Shown: positions 16,645 through 26,553 of the stretch, one piece after another
Numbering within the stretch: position 1 is the stretch's first letter
Layout: each line of letters begins with the position of its first letter
DNA from: DASXAI01 sp963728985
GTDB taxonomy: Bacteria > Actinomycetota > Acidimicrobiia > Acidimicrobiales > Ilumatobacteraceae
Length of the DNA stretch: 64,000 bases
Direction of reading: 5' to 3'
Assembly (NCBI GenBank): GCA_963728985.1
Contig: CAVSME010000001.1
Location: 1 to 64,000, forward strand
Made by a program: the position numbers and the translations under genes
Notes under the pieces: model-generated
Told to the model about the DNA's origin: nothing
Databases searched by the model: none
The model's input: the letters and a program-made list of their open reading frames with translations, nothing else

Positions 16645-17293
16645 CTAGCGCTGCGCCCGCTGCTTCAGGTCGTGCAGGCGCACGAAGTCCAGTGGCTCAC
16701 CTGGCAGGTCGCTGGCGCCCTTGGGATGCAGGCCATCGAGGATGATGCGGACGTAGCGGTCCCGGAGACCCTGCTGGCGGTCACCGACCACTCGCGGTGG
16801 CGTGGGCCACGCCCGACAGGAGCAGGGCCACGTCGGCCGGGCCGATGTCGGCCCGCACGGTCCCCACCTCCTGGGCTCGGGCCACGAGCTGGGAGATGGC
16901 GGCCCACAGCCGCTCCCGGGCCGCCGGTGGGGCCGTCGGGGTCTCCATGTCGTTGGCCATCTGCTCGGCCAAGGCCCGGTGCCGGGCCTGGAACGCCGAC
17001 AGGACCACGACGAACGTCTCGAACGCCTCGCCGGCGTCGGGGTTGGCGAGCCCGTCGAGGGCATCCTGCAGGAGCGTCTCGTAGAGATCGGCGAGCACGG
17101 CGTCGACCATCGCCTGCTTGGTGGGGAAGTTCCGGCAGACGGTGCCGACGCCCACGCCGGCGCGCCGCGCGATCTCCTCCATGGGGGCCTTGAGGCCGGA
17201 CTCGCCCAGCAGGTCCGACGCCGCGGCCAGGACCCGCTCGCGGTTGCGGCGGGCGTCGGCGCGCTGCTGGCGGTCGCTGAGCTGGGTCTCCAT
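16645..17293 (-). pseudogene. TetR-family repressor of the adjacent MFS pump, one frameshift
   Basis: Residues 1-60 hold a TetR helix-turn-helix (RNRERVLAAASDLL...EEIARRAGVGVGTVCRNFPTKQAMVDAV). The frame continues through the ligand domain to LLLSGVAHATA near 16795, then hits TGA at 16781 in one frame, while family-like sequence (VVGDRQQGLRDRYVRIILDGL) continues in another to 16645. The total 649 bases equals 3n+1, so one extra base near 16790-16800 would explain everything. Without correction the protein loses its last 45 or so residues. It is divergent from an EmrB/QacA-type exporter, so its role is almost surely drug-inducible repression. Sequencing error and real mutation cannot be separated here. 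Confidence 0.75.
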
Positions 17294-17337
17294 GGCTCCC
17301 CCTGCGGCAGGGTCGGTCGAGCCGCGTCCGAGCACCC

Positions 17338-17379
17338 TACCGTGCGGTATCCGCCGAAGCGGAAGCTAGACTCCGTTTC
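17338..17379. promoter_or_regulatory. Operator-like palindromes between tetR and MFS genes
   Basis: Two inverted repeats lie in the 121-bp divergent gap. TACCG-TG-CGGTA is perfect (17338-17349). GAAGCGGA-N8-TCCGTTTC (17356-17379) has one mismatch in 8-base arms and encloses TAGACT, a possible -10 element for the exporter. The second has the size of a TetR operator. Inferred, not proven. Confidence 0.5.
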
Positions 17380-17414
17380 TTTGGTCATCGGCCATCGAAC
17401 GCACCGGAGGGTCA

Positions 17415-19031
17415 GTGGACGCGTCCGTCCAGTCCGACATCGAGCGGCTCCACGATCGGCGTTGGTGGACGCTGGCGGTGCTGTGCCTGAGCCTCGTCAT
17501 CGTCTTCGTCGGCAACTCCAGCCTCAACGTCGCCCTCCCCACGCTGGCCCGCGACCTTCACGCCACCGAGTCGCAACTCCAGTGGGTGGTGGCGGCGTAC
17601 TCCCTGGTCTTCGCCGGGTTGCTGTTCTCGACCGGAGCGCTCGGTGACCGCTACGGGCGCAAGGGCCTCCTCCAGATCGGCCTCGTCCTGTTCCTGGTGG
17701 CGGCGGCCTTCGCGTCGGCATCCACGACCATGTGGGAGCTCATCGCCTGCCGGGCGGTGATGGGCGCGGCGGCGGCCATGATCATGCCGTCCACGCTCTC
17801 CATCCTCATCAACGTGTTCCCGCCGCACGAGCGGGTCAAAGCCATCGCCATCTGGGCCAGCATCACCGGCGCCGCCGGCGGGTTCGGCCCGGTCATCAGC
17901 GGGTGGCTCCTCGGCCACTACTGGTTCGGCGCCGTGTTCCTCATCAACGTCCCGATCGTCGCCGTCGCCCTCATCGGCGGCCGCTTCCTCGTACCCCGCT
18001 CGCGCGATCCTGAAGAAGCCAGCATCGACCCCGTCGGCGCCATCTTGTCGATCATCGGCATCGTGTCCCTCGTGTACGGCTTGATCGAGGCCCCCGAGGA
18101 GGGCTGGGTCAGCACCCCCACCCTGATCGCCTTCGGCATCGCCGCCGTCGTCCTGACGGTCTTCGTGTTCTTCGAGTTGCACACCGACGAGCCGATGCTC
18201 GAGATGCGCTTCTTCCGCAACCCGGCCTTCAGCACCGGCACGGCGGGCATGATGCTGGTGTTCCTGGCCCTGTACGGCGTGATGTTCCTCGTGACGCAGT
18301 ACTTCCAGCTCGTGCTGGGCTACAGCCCGCTCTCGGCCGCCGCTCGCCTCCTGCCCATGGCGATGACGCTGCTGGTCGTCTCGCTCACGACGCCGAGGAT
18401 CGTTGACCGCTTCGGCGCCCACCGCACTGTGGCGACCGGCATGCTCAGCCTCGCCACCGGCCTCTTGCTGCTCAGCCGCGTCGGTACGGAGACGCCGTAC
18501 TGGTACATCGTGCTCTGCTTCCTGCCGTTCTCGGCCGGGATGGCGATGTCGATGTCGCCCATGACGGCCTCGATCATGTCGGCCGTCCCGACCCGCCGGG
18601 CCGGCATGGGATCGGCCATGAACGACGCCACACGGGAGTTCGGTGCCGCCCTCGGCGTCGCCGTGCTCGGCAGCATCGCCGCCTCCCGGTACGGCTCCCA
18701 GATCGCGTCGGCCGTCACGGGTCTCGGCAGCGCCGACCAGTCGACCGCGACCAGCTCGATCGCCGGCGCGCTGAACGTGGCATCGGGACTGCCGGAGCCG
18801 GCGTCATCCAACCTCACCGACGCCGCCCACCAGGCCTTCCTCTCGGGCATGCACCTGGCGGTGCTGATCGGCGCCGCCCTTGCCGCCTTGAGCGCCGGCA
18901 TCGTGTACCGCTACCTCCCCCACTCGCTGCAGCACGAGGGCGCGCTCCACGGTCCGCTCGAGTCGTTCGAGGACGCCGCCGAGCTCGGCCTCGGGGGCGT
19001 CCCGCCCGCGTTCGCCGACGGGACGTCGTAG
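17415..19031 (+). CDS. MFS drug exporter, DHA2 family (EmrB/QacA, 14 TM)
   Basis: A 538-residue proton-driven multidrug exporter in the inner membrane. TM1 follows DRRWWTLAVLCLSLVIVFVGN and contains the NVALPTLARDL signature. Motif A GALGDRYGRKG follows TM2, motif C occurs as ITGAAGGFGPVISGWLL in TM5, and about 14 hydrophobic segments extend to IGAALAALSAGIVYRYL. The C-terminal 40 residues are hydrophilic. The start is GTG at 17415 (MDASVQSDIERL). It is divergent from the TetR-family gene, which probably represses it. Confidence 0.9.
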   Translation: MDASVQSDIERLHDRRWWTLAVLCLSLVIVFVGNSSLNVALPTLARDLHATESQLQWVVAAYSLVFAGLLFSTGALGDRYGRKGLLQIGLVLFLVAAAFASASTTMWELIACRAVMGAAAAMIMPSTLSILINVFPPHERVKAIAIWASITGAAGGFGPVISGWLLGHYWFGAVFLINVPIVAVALIGGRFLVPRSRDPEEASIDPVGAILSIIGIVSLVYGLIEAPEEGWVSTPTLIAFGIAAVVLTVFVFFELHTDEPMLEMRFFRNPAFSTGTAGMMLVFLALYGVMFLVTQYFQLVLGYSPLSAAARLLPMAMTLLVVSLTTPRIVDRFGAHRTVATGMLSLATGLLLLSRVGTETPYWYIVLCFLPFSAGMAMSMSPMTASIMSAVPTRRAGMGSAMNDATREFGAALGVAVLGSIAASRYGSQIASAVTGLGSADQSTATSSIAGALNVASGLPEPASSNLTDAAHQAFLSGMHLAVLIGAALAALSAGIVYRYLPHSLQHEGALHGPLESFEDAAELGLGGVPPAFADGTS

Positions 19032-19039
19032 CCGCCCGG

Positions 19040-21791
19040 TCAGCCGCTGTTGCGCAGCCCGGTGGCGAGGCCGTTGATCGTGAGGTGGATGGCCCGCTGC
19101 ACCAGTTCGTCGGTGTCACCGGCGCGGTAGCGCCGCAACATCGACAGCTGCAGGTGATGCAGCGGGTCGAGGTACGGGAACCGGTTCCTGATGCTGCGAG
19201 CCAGCGCGGGGTTGTCGGCCAGCAGCGAATCGTGACCGGTGATGCGCCGCCACCACTGCACGGTGCGGGCATGCTCGTCGGCGATGCGATCGAAGACGGG
19301 CGCCCGCCACGGTGCCGTCGGCGCACAGCTCCACGTAGCGACGGGCGATCCCCAGGTCGGACTTGGCCAGCACCATGCCCATGTTCGACATGACCGTGCG
19401 CAGGAAGGGCCACGTGTCGTGCAGGCGACGCAGCGACGCGATGCGCTCGCCGTCGCCACCGGCCCAGGCCTCGAACGCGCTTCCGGCGCCGTACCACCCG
19501 GGCAGCATCACGCGGCACTGGGTCCACGAGAACACCCATGGGATGGCCCGGAGATCCTGGATGCGGTTCGACGACGTGCGCGATGCCGGCCGGCTCCCGA
19601 TGTTCAGCTGCGCGATCTCATTGATCGGCGTCATCGCCCGGAAGACCTCGACGAAACCGTCGGTGCCGTACACGAGCGAGCGGTAGGCCCGCTCGGCTTC
19701 GGCCGAGATCGCATCCATCACGGCACCAGCGCCATCGGAAGCGTCGGGGGCGGCCGGATCAGCAGCGCCGGCGTCGATCACAGTCGCCTCCAGCGTGGCC
19801 GCCACCAGTGCCTCGAGGTTGCGGCGGGCCAGCTCGGGATCGGCGTACTTGGCCGCCACCACCTCGCCCTGCTCGGTGATGCGGACCTCGCCTTGCACCG
19901 CGCCGGGCGGCTGGGCGCGGATGGCGTCGTAGCTCGGGCCGCCGCCGCGGCCGACCGTGCCACCACGGCCGTGAAAGAGGCGCAGCCCGACGCCGGCGGC
20001 GCGGGTGACGCGCACCAGATCGACCTCGGCGCGATACACCGCCCACTGGGCCGTGAGGTAGCCCCCGTCCTTGTTGGAGTCCGAGTAACCGAGCATGACC
20101 TCCTGGCGATCGCCGCGCCCCGCCAGGAGGCGGCGGTAGACCGGCACGTCGAGCAGGGCCTGCATCACCGCACCGGCCCGGTGGAGGTCGTCGATCGTCT
20201 CGAACAGCGGGACGATGTCGAGGTCGAGCTGCGGTCGGGGCCCGGCCGGGTGGCAGAGCCCGACTTCGCGCAGCAGCACCGCCACTTCGAGCACGTCGCT
20301 GACGCCGCTGGCCTTGGAGATCACGTAGTGCGGGATGGCCTCGGGCCCGCGGCTGGCCGCGGCATCGGCGGCCGCCGCCACGATGGCCAACTCGCCCTCG
20401 GCCGTCGGGCCCAGCTGCTGGTGAACGGCGCGCAGCGGCCGATCGGTGGCCAGCTCCGCGGCGAGGACGTCGACGCGCTCGGCTTCGGCCAGCGCCAGGT
20501 ACTCGTCAGCGACACCGGCCGCGCCCACCAGCTCGCCGACGACCACCTCGTGCACGTCGGCGTTCTGGCGCAGATCGAGACCGCACAGGTGGAAGCCGAA
20601 GAGCACGACCGCTCGGCGCACCGGTGCCACCCGGGCCCGGCCGAGTGACGCCGCGCCGTGAGTCGCCAGCGATGCCAGTACGGCGTCGAGATCGGCGATC
20701 AGCTCCGCGGGAGCGGTATATGGCGCCAGCGCGGCGTGCGGCGGCGCTCCCGGCACCCGGCCGACGAGCGCGAACGCCGTCGCCGAAAGCCGCGCGTGCA
20801 TGCCCCGCAAGGCGCGGCGATACGGCTCGTCGGCGCGGAACGGCGAGTCGTCGCCCGACGCGTCGGCCAGCTGGAGCAACGCCGGCGTCGGCGTCACGAG
20901 GCGCGACGACATCGACAGCTCGCGGCTCAGCCGGGCCAGCGCGTTCAGGTGGTGCTCGAGCGCGGTCTCGGTCTGGCGATCCACGGCCAGGCGCAGGACG
21001 TCGGCCGTCACGAAGGGGTTGCCGTCGCGATCGCCGCCGATCCACGACCCCATGCGCAGCAGCACCCGATCCCCCACGAGCGCCCTGGCGTCTTCGTGCA
21101 TGGCCACCACCGCACGGATCAGGCTCAGGTCGTAGTAGTGCAGCGCTTCGTTGATCTCGTCGCGCACCCGCAGCCGTGACAGTCGCAAGATCGCCGTCTG
21201 CCACAGGGTGAGCACGTGGAGCTCCAGCTCGGCCTCGGCGTCGGCCAGCGCGGTGGGATCGGTGATCGTGTCGCGTGCCGCCAGCAACTCGGCCACCGCG
21301 CGCTGGTGCTCGAGCACGGTGGCGCGGCGCACCTCGGTGGGGTGGGCCGTGACGACGGCGCTCACCTCGGTGCGCGAGAGCACATCCTGGATCTCGGCGG
21401 GACCGAGACCGGCGCCGACCAGGGCGGCCAGGGCGGCGTCGATGCTGCCCGGCTGGGGCGCCGATCCGGCCAGGCGATGCTGGCGCCGGCGCCGGTTGTG
21501 GTGCACGTCCTCGGCGACGTTGGCCAGCAACGAGAACAGCGCGAAGGCCCGCACGACGTGCAGCGCCGCGTCGATCGGGATGTCGTCCAACAGCAGGTCG
21601 AGCGCGGCGACCACGTCGTCGCCCCGCCGGCGACCGTCGACCGCGGTTCGTCGCGTGGCCTCCACGAGCTCGAACACCGATGCTCCGCTGTCGGCCCGCA
21701 CGACGTCGCCGAGCACCCGGCCCACGAGGCGGATGTCGGCCGCCAGCGCCAGGTCCTTGGGCTCAACGTTGTACGGGGCAGGAGGGGTCAC
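19040..21791 (-). CDS. ppc: Phosphoenolpyruvate carboxylase, one frameshift near the 3' end
   Basis: PEP carboxylase fixes bicarbonate onto PEP to give oxaloacetate, refilling the TCA cycle. The catalytic segments are all present: VVTAHPTEVRRATVLEHQ, GSWIGGDRDGNPFVT, MLGYSDSNKDGG, FHGRGGTVGRGGGPS and SRPASR. The N-terminal frame breaks at ELCADGTVA near 19305; the next frame gives APVFDRIADEHARTVQWW and runs to the family C-terminus NGLATGLRNSG at 19040. The span of 2752 bases is 3n+1, so one extra base would restore about 916 residues, the usual size. As this gene is normally conserved, a sequencing error is the first suspicion. Start is GTG at 21791. Confidence 0.9.
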
Positions 21792-21858
21792 GACGACGGC
21801 GCGATCGTACCGGCGGCCGTCGTCGCGAGGTTCCGTACAGATGCGCTAGACGTCGGGC

Positions 21859-22269
21859 GTGGACTTCGACACGAGAGCGCTACCCACCGATCACGACGTC
21901 GTCGCGCCCGACGGTTCCGAGGTCCGCATCCTCGTAGCGCTCGATCGGGGCAGCGCCGCCCACTTCCGGCTCGCTTCCGGTCAGACCTCGGTGGCCATCC
22001 GCCATCGCAGCGTCGACGAGATCTGGTACGTCGTGAGCGGGGCCGGGGAGATGTGGCGGCGCACCGAGCAACGCGAGGAGACGGTGCCGCTGCGGCCGGG
22101 CACGTGCGTCAGCATCCCGGCAGCGACGGCCTTCCAGTTCCGCACCACGGGCCCCGACGACCTCGCCGCCGTCGCGATCACGATGCCGCCATGGCCCGGC
22201 GACGGCGAGGCCATCGCCTGCGCCGGTCCGTGGATCGCGACAGTCGCCCCAGGACCCGGCCTGGCCTAG
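21859..22269 (+). CDS. Small single-domain cupin protein
   Basis: A 136-residue protein with a cupin barrel. Motif 1 is seen in SVAIRHRSVDEIWYVVSGAGEMWRR and motif 2 in RPGTCVSIPAATAFQFRTTG; the usual first His pair is reduced to RHR and the second-motif His is replaced by Phe, so metal binding is doubtful. The start is GTG at 21859. It is divergent from ppc (68 bases) and its end overlaps by 4 bases the end of the convergent secreted repeat protein. Function unknown; a sugar or small-molecule binding role fits the family. Confidence 0.7.
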   Translation: MDFDTRALPTDHDVVAPDGSEVRILVALDRGSAAHFRLASGQTSVAIRHRSVDEIWYVVSGAGEMWRRTEQREETVPLRPGTCVSIPAATAFQFRTTGPDDLAAVAITMPPWPGDGEAIACAGPWIATVAPGPGLA

Positions 22270-24083
22270 AGGTTGGGCACCAGCAGTTGGGGGCAGTCGA
22301 AGGCGTCGCCGCCGTCGAAGGCGACGTCGGCGGGATACTGGCCCGGCGCCAGCGGCACCGTGCGCGTGTCCGTGCCCGTCTTCACCAGCGCCCGGCCCTG
22401 CCAGACGTAGTGGTCGACGTCGAGGTCGGCCGCCGTCGGTTGCACGGCGTCCTCGGGACTGCTCCCGTAGGAAGGTACGTCGATGCCGCCGGCCACGCAC
22501 CGGATCCCAGCGCCGAAGTACAGGCCGGTATCGACGGTCCAGTCGTCGGGGAACCGCTCGAGGCCCGAACCCGACCAGCCGATGACGCTGCCTTCGACCG
22601 CATGGTTGGTCACGCCGGTGACGACGAGGACCTCGTTGCCCGGCGACGGGTCGTACGCCCCGTACCGGAAGAGCGTCATGTTCGTGCCGAGGAGATCGAC
22701 GTCGCCGAGGTGGACCGAATACCACGTCCCTCGGACCTCGGCGGCGGCGTACTCGTCGAACGTGTCGATGGCCAAGGGATCCTGCGCGTTGTTGTAGATG
22801 GCGAAGAGATCCGGCGCGCCGTCACCGTCGATGTCGGTCACGACCGTCCCGTCACAGGGGTAGCCGGCTGGGATGCCCGCGGCGGCAGCCGGGAAGGGGC
22901 AGTCGACCGGGCGGGTGTCGAGGATGCGCCGCGGGTTGGGGACGGGCACGAAGGCCGAACCGGCCGGGAAGTAGCCGGCGACGTCCACGACGAGGTCGGT
23001 GGCGGCGAGCGACGACAGGCATGTCCGGCCGCCGGCACCGAGCTTGGCGATGACCGCGTTGGGCACTGTCTGGCCGACCTCGTAGTTGAGGTTCGACGCC
23101 ACCGGGCGGGGCTCCCCGCAGGGCCACACGGTCACGAAGCCGGGAGCGGCCGGGTTGGTGGCGGTCACGTTCAACACGACGGCGCTGGCGTCCGGGGGCA
23201 CGCCGGCGACGCCGCCGACCGGCAGGGCCAGTTCGGCACCGGCGGCCACGGGTCCGGCCGGTGCGCCCAACCCGCTGCGGGTGTCGAGGATGCGCTGCGG
23301 GTTGATGATCGGCGTGAAGTCGGAGCCCGCCGGGAAGTAGCCGGCCACGTCGGCCACCACGTCGGTGGCCGCCAGTGAGTACATGCACAGCTGACCGCCG
23401 GCGCCGAGCTTGGCGACGACCAGGTTCGGCACCGTCTGCCCGGCGACGTAGTTGAGGTTCGAAGCCAGCGGCTGCGGCTGCCCGCACGGCCACACGGTGA
23501 GGAAGCCGGGGCCCGACGGTCCGGTCACCGTGGTGTTCACCACCACCGCCAGCGCGTCGGCCGGTACGCCGGCCACCCCGGCCACGTGGAGGGCCAGCAC
23601 CTGACCGGCGCCGAGCCGCGCCGGCGCGCCGGTCCCGTTCCTGGTGTCGAGGATCCGCTGCGGGTTGGCGATCGGGCTGAAGGCCGCACCGGGAGGGAAG
23701 TAGCCCGAGACGTCCACGATGACGTCGGCGGTCTGCAGCGAGTAGATGCAGACCTGCCGGTCGGCGCCGACCTTGGCGATCACCAGGTTGGGCACGTTCT
23801 GGCCGGCGACGTAGTTCACGTTCGAGGCGAGCGGTCGGGGTTGGCCGCAGGGGTAGACGGTCAGGAAGCCGGGCACGGCCGGGTCGGTGACGGTGACGTT
23901 GAGCACGACCGCCGACGCGTCACCGGGCACGCCGGCCTGTCCCGCCACCGTCAACTGGATCGTGTGGCCGGCCGGCACTGCGCCGGGGCTCGGCGTCGCG
24001 CCACTCGGCACCGCCACCACCATCAGCGCCGCCAGCGCCATCGGTACCGCCGCCGTCACGATCGTGGCCATCCGTCGTCGCAT
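22266..24083 (-). CDS. Secreted protein with three 121-residue modules and a calcium-loop C-terminal domain
   Basis: A 605-residue exported protein with signal peptide MATIVTAAVPMALAALMVV. Three beta-rich modules follow. Each contains a segment like GVPADASAVVLNVT, GFLTVWPCGQPRPLASN, VPNLVIAKLGAGG and a final VDVAGYFP. RILDTR at residues 143, 264 and 386 marks module junctions, a period of 121-122. Each module has two conserved cysteines (PCG and xC-x-SL), which probably form a disulfide. After residue 395 comes a different domain with DIDGDGAPD, an EF-hand-like/FG-GAP calcium loop. Similar modules occur in surface proteins of Acidimicrobiia, with no assigned function that I know. Adhesion or extracellular binding is a guess. 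Confidence 0.75.
   Translation of the reverse strand: MRRRMATIVTAAVPMALAALMVVAVPSGATPSPGAVPAGHTIQLTVAGQAGVPGDASAVVLNVTVTDPAVPGFLTVYPCGQPRPLASNVNYVAGQNVPNLVIAKVGADRQVCIYSLQTADVIVDVSGYFPPGAAFSPIANPQRILDTRNGTGAPARLGAGQVLALHVAGVAGVPADALAVVVNTTVTGPSGPGFLTVWPCGQPQPLASNLNYVAGQTVPNLVVAKLGAGGQLCMYSLAATDVVADVAGYFPAGSDFTPIINPQRILDTRSGLGAPAGPVAAGAELALPVGGVAGVPPDASAVVLNVTATNPAAPGFVTVWPCGEPRPVASNLNYEVGQTVPNAVIAKLGAGGRTCLSSLAATDLVVDVAGYFPAGSAFVPVPNPRRILDTRPVDCPFPAAAAGIPAGYPCDGTVVTDIDGDGAPDLFAIYNNAQDPLAIDTFDEYAAAEVRGTWYSVHLGDVDLLGTNMTLFRYGAYDPSPGNEVLVVTGVTNHAVEGSVIGWSGSGLERFPDDWTVDTGLYFGAGIRCVAGGIDVPSYGSSPEDAVQPTAADLDVDHYVWQGRALVKTGTDTRTVPLAPGQYPADVAFDGGDAFDCPQLLVPNL
22905..24000 (-). repeat. Three tandem ~363-bp coding modules
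   Basis: The RILDTR-encoding 18-mers occur at 22911-22928, 23277-23294 and 23640-23657, so the modules repeat every 363-366 bases and are similar at DNA level. They lie within the secreted protein and probably arose by tandem duplication. Confidence 0.8.
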
Positions 24084-24147
24084 CGCCCCCCGCTCTCCAC
24101 GCCCCGCCCGGCCCCGCCGGCGGCAGGACAGTACTGCGCGCCGTCGA

Positions 24148-24166
24148 TTCTCAGCTTCTTCTCAGC
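24148..24166 (+). promoter_or_regulatory. Direct repeat TTCTCAGC x2, 11-bp period (OmpR-type binding site)
   Basis: TTCTCAGC occurs at 24148-24155 and 24159-24166, exactly 11 bases apart, 112 bases before the first adaptor gene. OmpR/PhoB-family response regulators bind such helical-phase direct repeats. A related pair precedes the response-regulator gene at 29660. The rest of this 194-bp gap shows no other clear signal. Confidence 0.55.
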
Positions 24167-24277
24167 TGTTTCGAATCCACCTCCGAACGCCATTCGTCAC
24201 GATCGCAGGGACCACGTCGCCGGTGGCGGGCCCGCGCCGCCCGTTCATCCGGCCCGCACTGGAGGTGTGCCCTCGCC

Positions 24278-25813
24278 ATGTCGACCACTCAGGCGACCGA
24301 GCCCGAGGCGTCGCCGTCACCACCAGCGCGCCGCCGACGCCGCGGTCGTGTCGCCGTGCCCGCCGTCATCGTGGTCGTCGTGGCCGGCGCCCTGGCGGTG
24401 TGGTGGTGGACCAACCGGTCGCCTGACAGCACGGCGACGGCGGCGGCCACCACGAGGACGGTCGTCGCCGTCACCACCGGCACCGTCGACACCACGGTGA
24501 CGGCCGACGGGACGGTCGCCGCCGCCACCACCGACAACCTCAACTTCGCCTCGGCCGGCACGGTGACCGCCGTGAACGTGAAGGCCGGCGACCCGGTGAC
24601 GGCCGGTCAGGTCGTGGCGACGATCGACAGCGCCGCCCTCGACGCCGCCGCCGCCAAGGCGCAGGCCGATCTCGACGCCGCCCAGGCCAAGCTCTCCGAC
24701 GACCAGACGGCCAAGGCGTCCGACGAGCAACTGGCCGCGGACCAGTCGAGCCTCACCGTCGCCCAAGACGCCCTGACCGCGGCGCAGGCCGCCGCCGCCG
24801 GCGCTTCGCTGACGGCCACCATCAACGGCACCGTGACCGCGGTCAACCTCACGGTCGGCGAGCAGCTCTCCTCGAGCGGGACGGGCGGCACCACGCTCAC
24901 CGGTTCAGGCAGCGGCTCGGGCCGCTCCGCCGGGGCCATCGGTGCAGGAGCGGCCACGGGCGGCGGTCAAGGGAACGGGTCCTCGTCGAGCACCTCGACG
25001 GCCCAGGTCCAGGTGGTGAGCAGCGGCCAGTACGTGGTCGAGCTCAACGTCGGCAGCACCGACATCGCCAACGTGGCCGTCGGCCAACCGGCGGCCATCG
25101 CCATCACCACTTCCAGCACGTCCGGTGCCGGAGCCTTCCCCGGCGGCTTCGGCGCCGGCGGTTTCGGGGGTGGCGGCTTCGGCGCCACCGGCCAGCAGCG
25201 CGCCGGCACCGGGGGCACCGGCACCGGCCGGATCGGGACTGGCGCCGGCGCCGGCACGGGCAACGGCAACGGGCGGGCGGGAGTGGGCGCGACCGCCGCC
25301 AGCGCCGGCGCGACGGCCACCGGAACGGTGAGCGACGTGAGCAAGGTGGCCACCACCACGTCGGGCGTGGCCACCTACGCGGTGAAGGTCTCCTTCACCG
25401 GCGACGCCACCAAGTTCTTCGTCGGATCGAACGCCACCGCCGCCATCACGACCGCGCAGAAGGCCAACGCGCTACTCGTCCCGGCGCTCGCCGTCACGAC
25501 GACCAACGGCCAGTCGACCGTCACGGTGGCCACTGGTGGAACGGCCGACGGCCCGACCGTCACCCGTGACGTCACGACCGGCGGCCGCAGCGGCGCCCTC
25601 GTCGAGATCACGAGCGGCCTGGCCGCTGGTGACAAGGTCGTGGTCGAGGTGCCAGCCGGCTTCGCCAACCGCACCGGCCCCGAAGGCGGCGGCTTCGGCG
25701 GTGGGGGCGGCGGCGAGGCGCCCGGCGGCCGCACCCGCACCGGTGGCGGCGAAGCTCCTGCCGGCAACGGCGCGTTCCCCAACGGCCGGGCCAACGGGGG
25801 GCAGGGCGGATGA
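24278..25813 (+). CDS. HlyD/MacA-type membrane-fusion (adaptor) protein with Gly-rich inserts
   Basis: A 511-residue adaptor for an ABC exporter. One N-terminal membrane segment (AVPAVIVVVVAGALAVWWW, about residues 26-44) is followed by a biotinyl-lipoyl-like barrel (FASAGTVTAVNVKAGDPVTAGQVVATID), a short Ala-rich coiled coil (about 115-165), a second half-barrel (INGTVTAVNLTVGEQL) and beta domains (ELNVGSTDIANVAVGQPAAI). Two Gly-rich low-complexity inserts (about 200-235 and 285-345) and a Gly-rich tail are unusual and may span the cell wall. ATG at 24278 has GGAGGTG upstream. It overlaps the ATPase by 4 bases, so they form one unit: adaptor, ATPase, permease, second adaptor. Confidence 0.8.
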   Translation: MSTTQATEPEASPSPPARRRRRGRVAVPAVIVVVVAGALAVWWWTNRSPDSTATAAATTRTVVAVTTGTVDTTVTADGTVAAATTDNLNFASAGTVTAVNVKAGDPVTAGQVVATIDSAALDAAAAKAQADLDAAQAKLSDDQTAKASDEQLAADQSSLTVAQDALTAAQAAAAGASLTATINGTVTAVNLTVGEQLSSSGTGGTTLTGSGSGSGRSAGAIGAGAATGGGQGNGSSSSTSTAQVQVVSSGQYVVELNVGSTDIANVAVGQPAAIAITTSSTSGAGAFPGGFGAGGFGGGGFGATGQQRAGTGGTGTGRIGTGAGAGTGNGNGRAGVGATAASAGATATGTVSDVSKVATTTSGVATYAVKVSFTGDATKFFVGSNATAAITTAQKANALLVPALAVTTTNGQSTVTVATGGTADGPTVTRDVTTGGRSGALVEITSGLAAGDKVVVEVPAGFANRTGPEGGGFGGGGGGEAPGGRTRTGGGEAPAGNGAFPNGRANGGQGG

Positions 25814-26553
25814 CGATCACCGAGGCGAACGAGACCATCGAGGCACCCGTCAGCGCGCCGGTGATCCCCGTCATCGAGCTGGTCGACGTGAGCAAGATCT
25901 ACGGCACCGGCGCGGCCGAGGTCGCCGCCCTGCGCGACGTGTCGCTGCGGATCGACGAGAACGAGTTCGTCGCCATCACCGGCCCGTCGGGATCGGGCAA
26001 GTCGACCCTCATGCACATCCTCGGTTGCCTCGACGTCCCCACGTCGGGCACCTTCCGGCTGGCCGGCCACGACGTGCAGTCGCTCGACGAGAACCAGCTG
26101 TCGGAGGTCCGCAACATCTTCATCGGCTTCGTCTTCCAGCAATTCAACCTCCTCGCCTACCTACCGGCGTGGCGCAACGTCGAGCTGCCGCTCGTGTACG
26201 CCGGCGTGCGGCCGAGCGAGCGGCGGGAACGAGCCATGGCGGCCCTGGCCACCGTCGATCTCGCCAACCGCGCCAGCCACAAGCCCGGCGAGATGTCCGG
26301 CGGCCAGCAGCAGCGCGTCGCCATCGCCCGCGCCCTCGTCACCGAGCCGGGGATGATCCTGGCCGACGAGCCGACCGGGAATCTCGACTCCGGCTCCGCC
26401 GCCGAGGTCCTCGGCCTCCTCGGCGACCTCCACGACAGCGGGCGCACGATCGTGCTCATCACCCACGAGCGCGACGTGGCCCGGCGAGCGGGCCGCACGA
26501 TCCAGATCGCCGATGGGCGGGTCATCCCGACGCTGGCGGAGCTGCGACGGTGA
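25810..26553 (+). CDS. ABC transporter ATPase, MacB/LolD type
   Basis: A 247-residue nucleotide-binding subunit. Walker A GPSGSGKST is at residues 58-66, the Q-loop in FVFQQFNLL, signature MSGGQQQR, Walker B MILADEPTGNLD and the switch His in LITHERD. This set is standard for the MacB/LolD/FtsE group that powers mechanotransmission exporters. ATG overlaps the adaptor stop and the stop overlaps the GTG of the permease, so stoichiometric expression is likely. It energises export of an unknown compound or lipoprotein across the cytoplasmic membrane. Confidence 0.92.
   Translation: MTITEANETIEAPVSAPVIPVIELVDVSKIYGTGAAEVAALRDVSLRIDENEFVAITGPSGSGKSTLMHILGCLDVPTSGTFRLAGHDVQSLDENQLSEVRNIFIGFVFQQFNLLAYLPAWRNVELPLVYAGVRPSERRERAMAALATVDLANRASHKPGEMSGGQQQRVAIARALVTEPGMILADEPTGNLDSGSAAEVLGLLGDLHDSGRTIVLITHERDVARRAGRTIQIADGRVIPTLAELRR

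Noticed and set aside
19239..20648. 469-codon frame antisense to ppc
   Set aside because: Antisense shadow of conserved PEP carboxylase sequence.
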